Assembly: GCA_905215095.1 (NCBI GenBank)
Contig: CAJMOL010000129.1
Location: forward strand, 1-5,359
Reading direction: 5' to 3'
Length of the DNA: 5,359 bases
DNA from: an uncultured bacterium
GTDB taxonomy: Bacteria > Actinomycetota > Coriobacteriia > Coriobacteriales > Coriobacteriaceae
The number at the start of each line of letters is the position of its first letter. Within the stretch, counting starts at the first letter, position 1. This document shows, piece after piece, positions 1-5,359 of the stretch. Made by a program: the position numbers and the translations under genes. The notes beneath the pieces are model-generated. The model saw only the letters and a list, made by a program, of their open reading frames with translations. It did no database searches and was not told the DNA's origin.

Positions 1-2
1 GC

Positions 3-1361
3 CCGCTGAGCTGGGCCTATGCCGGAATCTCTCCCACAGAAACCACCGAAGAGCCTGAAATAATGTGTCGGTTAAATGAAAAATACGGCACGAGAGTTTT
101 CTCTTTTGTGGATGAAACATTCGAAGGCAAAAGAATGGAGCAACTCGCGGATGAAATAAACGCATCGGGAAAAACGTTTTTCTGGCATGGAGAAACGAGG
201 TTCTCTCCAACCCTAAGTACAGACGTTTTCAACAAGATATACCAAAGTGGATGTAGGCAGATTCAGTTTGGCCTCGAGTCATACAACCAAAGAGTTCTTG
301 ATCTAATGAAGAAGAACACGAGAGTTGATTGGATTGATCGCAATATCCATGATTGTCTCAATGCGGGTATTCCTGTTCATCTATTCTTTATGATTGGCTT
401 CCCGACCGAAACTAAAGAAGAGGCTCTGAACACCTTAGCTTATACAGAGAATGTTTTGAATTATTCAAAACAGGTATGTGGTGTTCCATATTCCACGAGA
501 GGATTTACGAATTTTGGTCTCGTTATGGGGTCGGATGTTTGGAATCATCCCGATAAGTATGGTGTCTCTGTAATGCCGAAGTCCCAATATGAGGATTTGC
601 GCCTCGAAGTGGATTATGTTTCAGGCACTGGTTTAACTTTAAATGAAGCAAAATCCTTATCTGATGAGCATCATATTGATTTTTATATGCAAGAGGTCAT
701 AAACGGTAGCGACACAATTGACTTGCCCCAGCGGCTTCATATTTCAGAGGTGACCTGGATCCTAGATTCTATTCACGCTGTCAGGTATAAGGGACATTTG
801 ACCAAAGTAAAGCGACGGCTAACTAGTCTAAATCCAGCTGATCGAATCTGGCTGGATTCCAAGACCTCTGTCGTGCTCGTTGAGCCATTTGCCTACTTCT
901 ATAATTCTGAATACCATCATGTCTATGCTGTTTCCCAGTTGGTATACCTTAAGTTGGCCCGTTTATTGGAGGCCGATTGTAGCATTTCTCTTATCCTTGA
1001 TCAGGGCGACCTCGAGCTGACAAGGGCGATAGAAGAACTGTTGCATTATGGATTGCTGAATACAAATATCGATGCCGATTATGTAATGCACGATAATGGT
1101 TTTCAATTGGTTAAAAGTTCGTTTGTGAAAGAAGTCGGACGCTCAAAAGAGGGGTTAAGAGTACTGCTGAGTTGTGCCACCCATAGAATGTGTGCGGTTA
1201 ATGATTTTTCGTTCGCTTTGCTTTCGTTGTTTGAAAAGCCGATTACTAAGAACGAGGTGCGCGACATTTTGAAAAAAGAGGGACTATCGGCAAACGAGGA
1301 GCAATTAAACAAGTTGGTTGATAATTGCATGAAAGCAGATATACTACAATTGATTAGATAG
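3..1361 (+). CDS. Radical SAM peptide-maturase-like protein, C-terminal part (5'-truncated by window)
   Basis: This is the 3' portion of a radical SAM enzyme. The frame is open from the first bases, so the first in-frame ATG (63) is almost certainly internal. The CxxxCxxC [4Fe-4S] loop and any N-terminal cobalamin-binding domain would lie upstream. Visible landmarks of the radical SAM barrel, of the kind seen in B12-binding subclasses, are FSFVDETF (about 102-125), the strand QFGLES (264-281), and GIPVHLFFMIGFPTET (366-413). After the barrel come two similar winged-helix-like segments, about 864-1058 and 1152-1352. Each has short strands, then a helix (LVYLKLARLL; SFALLSLF), then a helix ending in a 'GLL' or 'DIL' wing, resembling PqqD/RRE leader-peptide-binding modules. 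The next gene, 13 bases on, encodes a 36-residue acidic peptide, so a role in RiPP maturation is inferred. Base composition is clearly AT-richer than in the downstream genes. The reaction (methylation, crosslink, other) and B12 dependence cannot be decided here. Radical SAM identity is firm; the RiPP role is likely but unproven. Confidence 0.85.
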   Translation, partial: PLSWAYAGISPTETTEEPEIMCRLNEKYGTRVFSFVDETFEGKRMEQLADEINASGKTFFWHGETRFSPTLSTDVFNKIYQSGCRQIQFGLESYNQRVLDLMKKNTRVDWIDRNIHDCLNAGIPVHLFFMIGFPTETKEEALNTLAYTENVLNYSKQVCGVPYSTRGFTNFGLVMGSDVWNHPDKYGVSVMPKSQYEDLRLEVDYVSGTGLTLNEAKSLSDEHHIDFYMQEVINGSDTIDLPQRLHISEVTWILDSIHAVRYKGHLTKVKRRLTSLNPADRIWLDSKTSVVLVEPFAYFYNSEYHHVYAVSQLVYLKLARLLEADCSISLILDQGDLELTRAIEELLHYGLLNTNIDADYVMHDNGFQLVKSSFVKEVGRSKEGLRVLLSCATHRMCAVNDFSFALLSLFEKPITKNEVRDILKKEGLSANEEQLNKLVDNCMKADILQLIR

Positions 1362-1367
1362 AGGAGG
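1362..1367 (+). promoter_or_regulatory. Strong Shine-Dalgarno for the small peptide gene
   Basis: AGGAGG, a full match to the anti-Shine-Dalgarno core, sits 7 bases before the ATG at 1375 and starts one base after the stop codon of the radical SAM gene. It is the best ribosome binding site in the window and is the main reason to treat the 36-codon frame as a real, highly translated gene. A precursor peptide made in excess over its modifying enzyme would be expected to have such a site. Confidence 0.9.
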
Positions 1368-1374
1368 TTTCTGC

Positions 1375-1485
1375 ATGGACGTTATTAACAAAGATCTCTT
1401 GGAGCAACTGAAAGAGTTTCAGGAAGAGGGCGTCGTGGTGGAAGTGTTCGACTTTGAGGACTACATGGATAAATTCTGCCATTAG
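1375..1485 (+). CDS. Small acidic peptide, candidate RiPP precursor (36 aa)
   Basis: Complete 36-codon gene, ATG to TAG, translated from the AGGAGG at 1362-1367. I do not recognise a named family. It is very acidic: 11 Asp/Glu against 3 Lys. Residues 4-18 (INKDLLEQLKEFQEE) look like an amphipathic helix. Residues 19-25 (GVVVEVF) form a hydrophobic strand-like stretch of the kind that adds to the beta-sheet of an RRE domain. The C-terminal part, DFEDYMDKFCH, is rich in aromatic residues (F25, F27, Y30, F34) and has the only cysteine at position 35, next to the last residue. There is no signal peptide or membrane segment. It follows a radical SAM protein with RRE-like domains by 13 bases and is followed by an intrinsic terminator, so it is the last gene of that operon. 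The best reading is a substrate peptide with an N-terminal leader and a short C-terminal core. A small regulatory or structural protein is the alternative. The gene call is strong; the RiPP function is inferred from context. Confidence 0.8.
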   Translation: MDVINKDLLEQLKEFQEEGVVVEVFDFEDYMDKFCH

Positions 1486-1509
1486 TTTCGGAATTTACTC
1501 GCCTCGCTT

Positions 1510-1545
1510 AAAGGAGAAGTCGATTATCGATTTCTCCTTTTTTAA
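1510..1545 (+). terminator. Intrinsic terminator after the peptide gene
   Basis: A 14-base-pair stem pairs AAAGGAGAA (1510-1518), g1519 and TCGA (1520-1523) with TCGA (1527-1530), t1531 and TTCTCCTTT (1532-1540) around the loop TTA. The only non-Watson-Crick pair is G1519-U1531. Further T residues follow directly (TTTAATT). It starts 25 bases after the stop of the small peptide gene and closes the radical SAM/peptide unit. The 5' arm begins with A residues, so it could also act on the opposite strand. Confidence 0.9.
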
Positions 1546-1673
1546 TTAAAGATATTTTTGAAATACATGCTTTTAGCACAGGTTGGCCTCTCAGTAAACT
1601 GGGAGGTTGCTTTGGCTAGTTAGAGATATGTGAACGTCCGTTAGACTGAATCTCAGGGTAGAAGGGGCCTCCA
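1546..1673 (+). promoter_or_regulatory. nadE leader region with hairpin
   Basis: This 128-base gap separates the terminator from the nadE start. It contains one clear hairpin, GGCCTCTCAG (1585-1594) pairing with CTGGGAGGTT (1599-1608) around TAAA, with wobble pairs and no proper T-run after it. Position 1664-1667 carries GGGG within AAGGGG, six bases before the GTG start, serving as the Shine-Dalgarno. The nadE promoter should lie here, because the preceding terminator is strong, but I cannot find a convincing -35/-10 pair with normal spacing. An 18-codon frame at 1567 has no ribosome binding site. Whether the hairpin is a leader control element or just a second weak terminator cannot be told from the sequence. 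Confidence 0.5.
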
Positions 1674-3674
1674 GTGTCCAGATCAACAAGGCAATGCTGC
1701 GTTTCGGCTAATAAGAACGATGGCTTTTTGCGTGTGGCGGCGGCGTCGCCGCAGATTCGCGTGGCCGATGTCGAGGGCAATGCCGAGGTTGCGTTAGCGG
1801 CTGTTCGCGCGGCTGTCGAGCGCGGCGTTCGTGCTCTGGTGCTGCCCGAGCTCAACTTGTGCGGCTATACCGCGGCCGATCTGTTCCATAACCGCACATT
1901 ACTGCATGCCTGCGAGGCTGCTTTGGTGCATATCCTCGATGAGACTCGTGAGCTGCCGATTGTCTTTACTATCGGTCTTCCCGTTGCAGTTGCCGAGAAT
2001 ATCTACAACTGCGCCGCCGTGTGCTGCGCGGGCGAGCTTTTGGGCCTCACGGCCAAGAAGTATCTGCCCAACTATGGCGAGTTCTACGAGCGCCGCTGGT
2101 TTGCTCCGGCGCCCGCAGATCCCGTGTGGGTCGAGTTTGCCGGTCAGGGTCCGGTTCCGCTGGGTTCGGAGCTTGTCTACCGCTGCTGTGACGAGGGTGC
2201 CGAGGATATGGTGCTGGGCGTTGAGGTCTGCGAGGACCTGTGGGTGCCGGCGCCCCCTTCGACCGAGATGGCGCTTGCCGGTGCGACGGTGATCCTCAAC
2301 CCGTCGGCCTCGGACGAGATTATCGGCAAGGCAGACTATCGCCGCAGTCTCATCTCCAATCAGAGTGCGCGCCTGTACTGTGCCTATGCCTATGCAGATG
2401 CGAGCGAGGGCGAGTCCACGACCGACATGGTCTTTGCGGGCGAGAACCTCGTCTACGAAAACGGCTCCAAGCTCGCCGCGACCAAACTGCTTACCTGCGA
2501 TATGGCCATCGCCGATGTTGACCTCGACCGTCTGGTTGCCGAGCGCCGTCGCTCGACGACGTGGATGCGCGCGGACGATGCGTCGGAGGCCACGACCGTT
2601 GAGTTTTCGTTTGAGGGCGTGCTGGCCAAAGAGCCTGTTCTGCGCGATGCCTGCGATATCGACCGCGTTTTCCCGCGCGCGCCCTTTGTGCCGGCCGACC
2701 ACGGCGACTTGGCCGAGCGCTGCGAGACGATCCTCGATCTGCAGACTGCGGGCCTCAAGACCCGCCTTGCCCACACGGGCACCAAGGCTGCGGTCATCGG
2801 CCTTTCGGGTGGCTTGGACTCCACGCTGGCACTGCTTGTGACCGTGCGTGCCTTCGATGCACTGGGGCTGCCGCGCACCGGTATCACGGCCGTGTCCATG
2901 CCCGGCTTTGGCACGACGCATCGCACCAAGTCGAACGCCGAGTCGCTCGCTCGCGACCTGGGTGTGAGCTTCCGCGAGGTTTCGATCCATGCGGCTGTGG
3001 AGCAGCACTTCAAGGACATTGAGCACGATCCGGCCGTGCAGGACGTGACCTACGAGAACAGCCAGGCCCGCGAGCGTACGCAGATTCTGATGGATCTGGC
3101 CAACCAGGCTGGCGGTTTTGTCATCGGCACGGGCGACCTGTCGGAGCTGGCGCTCGGCTGGGCTACCTATAACGGCGACCACATGAGCATGTACGCCGTC
3201 AACGCGAGCGTGCCCAAGACGCTTGTGCGCCATCTGGTGCGCTATGCGGCTGATGTCTTTGGCGGGCGTATTGCCGAGGTCTTGCTCGACATCCTCGATA
3301 CGCCGGTGTCCCCCGAGCTTCTGCCGCCCACGGGCGATGGCGAGATTGCGCAGAAGACTGAGGATTTGGTGGGCCCGTATGAGCTGCACGACTACTTCCT
3401 CTACTACCTGCTGCGTTTTGGTTTTGAGCCGGGCAAGATCTACCGCATGGCGCTCAAGAGCTTCGAGGGCGTCTACGACGCCAAGACCGTCCACACGTGG
3501 TTGCGTACGTTCTATCGTCGCTTCTTTGCCCAGCAGTTTAAGCGCAGCTGCCTGCCCGATGGTCCCAAGGTGGGCTCGGTGACGCTCAGCCCGCGCGGCG
3601 ATTGGCGTATGCCGAGTGACGCCAGTTCGCGTCTGTGGCTTGCGCAGATCGACGCGCTCAATCCAATTGACTAA
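1674..3674 (+). CDS. nadE: Glutamine-dependent NAD+ synthetase
   Basis: Catalyses the last step of NAD+ synthesis in the cytosol: deamido-NAD+ + ATP + glutamine to NAD+ + AMP + PPi + glutamate. At 666 residues it is the long, two-domain form. The N-terminal nitrilase-type glutaminase (about 18-290) shows the Glu-Lys-Cys triad: E59 in LPELNLCGYT, K128 in AKKYLPNYGEFYE, and C186 in GVEVCEDLWVP. The C-terminal ATP-pyrophosphatase domain (about 345-620) has the P-loop SGGLDST (378-384), GTGDLSELALGW (485-496), and the late motif DTPVSPELLP (542-551). Nothing essential is missing. The start is GTG at 1674, six bases after AAGGGG. An in-frame stop at 1659 rules out any start further upstream. The first 17 or so residues are poorly conserved-looking, so a TTG or GTG near FLRV (about 1728-1736) is a weaker alternative. 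It is GC-rich, unlike the preceding cassette, and stands between hairpins on both sides, so it is probably monocistronic. Confidence 0.97.
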   Translation: MSRSTRQCCVSANKNDGFLRVAAASPQIRVADVEGNAEVALAAVRAAVERGVRALVLPELNLCGYTAADLFHNRTLLHACEAALVHILDETRELPIVFTIGLPVAVAENIYNCAAVCCAGELLGLTAKKYLPNYGEFYERRWFAPAPADPVWVEFAGQGPVPLGSELVYRCCDEGAEDMVLGVEVCEDLWVPAPPSTEMALAGATVILNPSASDEIIGKADYRRSLISNQSARLYCAYAYADASEGESTTDMVFAGENLVYENGSKLAATKLLTCDMAIADVDLDRLVAERRRSTTWMRADDASEATTVEFSFEGVLAKEPVLRDACDIDRVFPRAPFVPADHGDLAERCETILDLQTAGLKTRLAHTGTKAAVIGLSGGLDSTLALLVTVRAFDALGLPRTGITAVSMPGFGTTHRTKSNAESLARDLGVSFREVSIHAAVEQHFKDIEHDPAVQDVTYENSQARERTQILMDLANQAGGFVIGTGDLSELALGWATYNGDHMSMYAVNASVPKTLVRHLVRYAADVFGGRIAEVLLDILDTPVSPELLPPTGDGEIAQKTEDLVGPYELHDYFLYYLLRFGFEPGKIYRMALKSFEGVYDAKTVHTWLRTFYRRFFAQQFKRSCLPDGPKVGSVTLSPRGDWRMPSDASSRLWLAQIDALNPID

Positions 3675-3701
3675 GGTTGGCTAAATTGAACCAATACGGG
3701 G

Positions 3702-3725
3702 TTTGCAAGCGTTACACTTTTGCAA
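3702..3725 (+). promoter_or_regulatory. Possible operator/promoter element with TTTGCAA repeat
   Basis: TTTGCAA occurs twice, at 3702-3708 and 3719-3725, with the copies 17 bases apart. Between and overlapping them is an imperfect dyad, TGCAAGCGTTACA (3704-3716), whose central CG recalls LacI/CcpA-family operators but does not match the 14-base cre consensus exactly. TACACT (3713-3718) could be a -10, with TTGAAC (3686-3691) upstream at an overlong spacing of 21. The element lies between nadE and the aminotransferase, where a promoter for the latter is needed. No single assignment is convincing. Confidence 0.2.
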
Positions 3726-3742
3726 TCTGATGGCCCGTATCG

Positions 3743-3774
3743 CGCGGCGCTCTTGTCGGAGCGCCGCGTTTTTT
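3743..3774 (+). terminator. Intrinsic terminator hairpin between nadE and the aminotransferase gene
   Basis: Perfect 10-base-pair stem CGCGGCGCTC (3743-3752) with GAGCGCCGCG (3759-3768), loop TTGTCG, followed by six T residues (3769-3774). This is a canonical rho-independent terminator and would end the nadE transcript 70-100 bases after its stop. The next gene's Shine-Dalgarno begins only about 8 bases after the T-run, leaving almost no room for a separate promoter, so it may also serve as an attenuator in the leader of the aminotransferase gene. Confidence 0.9.
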
Positions 3775-3792
3775 ATATCGAAAGGTGGCACC

Positions 3793-4956
3793 ATGCAGGC
3801 ATCGCAGCGTCTCGACCGCTTTGGCGCGGAGGTCTTCGCCTCGCTCAACAACAAGCTTCTCGCGCTGAAGGCTCAGGGCAAGACCATTTACAACATGAGC
3901 GTGGGCACGCCCGACTTTAAGCCGTACGACCATGTGGTCGAGGCGCTCACGCAAGCAGCCCAAGATCCCGAGATGTGGAAGTATGCCCTGCGCGACCTGC
4001 CCGAACTCAAGCAAGCCGTGTGCGATTACTATGAGCGCCGCTTTGGCGTTTCGGGCATTACGCCGTCCATGGTGCAGTCGTGCAACGGCACGCAGGAGGG
4101 CGTGGGTCATTTGGGCCTGGCCCTGCTCGATCCGGGTGACACCATTCTGGTTCCCGATCCGTGCTACCCGGTCTTTGAGGCGGGTGCCAAGATTGCCGAT
4201 GCCAAGCTCGAGTACTATCCGCTGGTTGCCGAGCACAATTACCTGCCCTATGTGGCGGGTATCGATCCCGAGGTGGCCGATCGTGCCAAGTACATGATCG
4301 TGTCGCTGCCCGCGAACCCGGTGGGTTCGGTGGGCACGCCCGAGGTCTACGAGGAGATCATCGCTTTCGCCCGCGAGCACGACCTACTCATCGTCCATGA
4401 CAACGCGTACTCCGACATCGTGTTCGACGGCGAGCCGGGTGGCAGCTTTTTGCAGTATCCCGGTGCGCTCGAGGTGGGCGTGGAGTTCTTCTCGCTTTCC
4501 AAGTCGTTTAACGTCACCGGTGCCCGCATCGGCTTTTTGATCGGTCGCGAGGATGTGGTCTCGGCCTTTGCCAAGCTGCGCAGCCAGATCGACTTTGGCA
4601 TGTTCTTCCCGATCCAGAAGGCCGCCATCGCGTGCCTTAATGGCCCGCGCGATGAGGTCGAGGCGCAGCGTCTGAAGTACCAGGAGCGTCGCGATGCCCT
4701 GTGCGACGGTCTTGAGGGCTTGGGCTGGGAGCGCCCCAACGCGCATGGCTCTATGTTTGTGTGGGCCAAGCTTCCCGGTGGTCGCACCGATTCCATGGCG
4801 TTTTGCGAGGAGCTCATGGAGAAGGCCGGCGTTGTGGTGACGCCGGGCGCGAGCTTTGGTCCTTCGGGCGAGGGGCACGTGCGCATGGCGCTGGTCTTGC
4901 CGCCCGACCAGATCGCTTTGGCTGTCGAGGCTATTCGCGAGGCGGGCCTGTATTAG
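3793..4956 (+). CDS. PLP-dependent class I/II aminotransferase, LL-diaminopimelate aminotransferase-like
   Basis: A 387-residue fold-type I aminotransferase, the usual length. It transfers an amino group between an amino acid and a 2-oxo acid using pyridoxal phosphate. Landmarks in order: NMSVGTPDFKP (34-44), W/Y residues in MWKYALRDLPELKQAV (61-76), CNGTQEGVGH (97-106), NPxG in PANPVGS (173-179, with N175), HDNAYSDIVFDGE (202-214, D203 and Y206), the PLP lysine K237 in FSLSKSFNVTGARIGF (233-248) with R245, and substrate-carboxylate R364 in HVRMAL. The overall pattern, especially EFFSLSKSFNVTGARIG and SQIDFGMFFPIQKAAI, is closest in my memory to the LL-diaminopimelate/alanine aminotransferase branch. 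Substrate specificity is not decidable from this. The ATG at 3793 follows AAAGGTGG by a few bases. A longer in-frame start at 3703 is rejected because it would translate through the terminator hairpin. Expression may depend on read-through or attenuation at that hairpin. Confidence 0.93.
   Translation: MQASQRLDRFGAEVFASLNNKLLALKAQGKTIYNMSVGTPDFKPYDHVVEALTQAAQDPEMWKYALRDLPELKQAVCDYYERRFGVSGITPSMVQSCNGTQEGVGHLGLALLDPGDTILVPDPCYPVFEAGAKIADAKLEYYPLVAEHNYLPYVAGIDPEVADRAKYMIVSLPANPVGSVGTPEVYEEIIAFAREHDLLIVHDNAYSDIVFDGEPGGSFLQYPGALEVGVEFFSLSKSFNVTGARIGFLIGREDVVSAFAKLRSQIDFGMFFPIQKAAIACLNGPRDEVEAQRLKYQERRDALCDGLEGLGWERPNAHGSMFVWAKLPGGRTDSMAFCEELMEKAGVVVTPGASFGPSGEGHVRMALVLPPDQIALAVEAIREAGLY

Positions 4957-5359
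<403 letters not shown>

Noticed and set aside
63..65. ATG at 63 as the true start of the radical SAM gene
   Set aside because: The frame is open to the window edge, there is no ribosome binding site before 63, and starting there would cut the barrel in the middle, without the iron-sulfur cysteines.
1567..1623. 18-codon frame (MLLAQVGLSVNWEVALAS) as a nadE leader peptide or second precursor
   Set aside because: No Shine-Dalgarno before the ATG, no run of regulatory codons, and it simply reads through the hairpin at 1585-1608.
1899..3494. 531-codon open frame on the - strand
   Set aside because: It lies wholly antisense to nadE, whose catalytic motifs are intact. Long antisense open frames are common in GC-rich genes with GC-ending codons, and the translation is Arg/His/Ala-rich with no recognisable domain.
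3703..3792. N-terminal extension of the aminotransferase by 30 codons
   Set aside because: It would translate through the terminator hairpin at 3743-3774, has no good Shine-Dalgarno, and the family normally starts near the ATG at 3793, which has AAAGGTGG in front.

Overview
The window carries two compositionally different blocks, both read on the + strand. Positions 1 to about 1550 are AT-richer (hand counts on a few sample lines give roughly 35-45% GC). The rest of the window, apart from the intergenic gaps, is GC-rich (about 60-70% on a sampled nadE line) with strong GC-ending codon preference. The GC-rich part holds a two-domain glutamine-dependent NAD+ synthetase, a class I/II aminotransferase and the start of an L-lactate dehydrogenase. 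Style and protein similarity, as I remember them, suggest a gut Coriobacteriia/Actinomycetota host, most likely Collinsella or a relative. That is an inference, not a database result.

Layout: 3-1361 is the C-terminal part of a radical SAM enzyme that enters the window already in frame. It lacks the CxxxCxxC cluster loop, which must lie upstream. It ends in two winged-helix modules that look like tandem PqqD/RRE-type peptide-binding domains. Thirteen bases after its stop, behind a near-perfect AGGAGG, is a 36-codon gene (1375-1485) for a very acidic small peptide ending in -KFCH. A strong intrinsic terminator (1510-1545) closes this unit. The pair reads as the 3' end of an operon for a ribosomally made, radical-SAM-modified peptide (RiPP). 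It is the most interesting part of the window, and the precursor gene is easy to miss because it is so short.

From 1546 to 1673 there is a leader with a second hairpin. nadE follows at 1674-3674 (GTG start), then a GC-rich terminator-type hairpin (3743-3774) ending only 18 bases before the ATG of the aminotransferase (3793-4956). A 201-base gap ends in another strong hairpin (5101-5131) just ahead of the ldh ribosome binding site. ldh starts at 5158. Its first 43 or so codons are a textbook NAD-binding Rossmann start, but the reading frame then stops resembling lactate dehydrogenase and stays open to the window end. This suggests an insertion, rearrangement or assembly junction near 5287.

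The three GC-rich genes are housekeeping metabolism (NAD synthesis, amino-acid transamination, fermentative NADH re-oxidation). They are separated by hairpins, so they look individually transcribed or attenuated rather than forming one operon. The radical SAM/peptide unit looks like an acquired accessory cassette beside nadE. I see no tRNA, rRNA, CRISPR array, transposase or phage gene.
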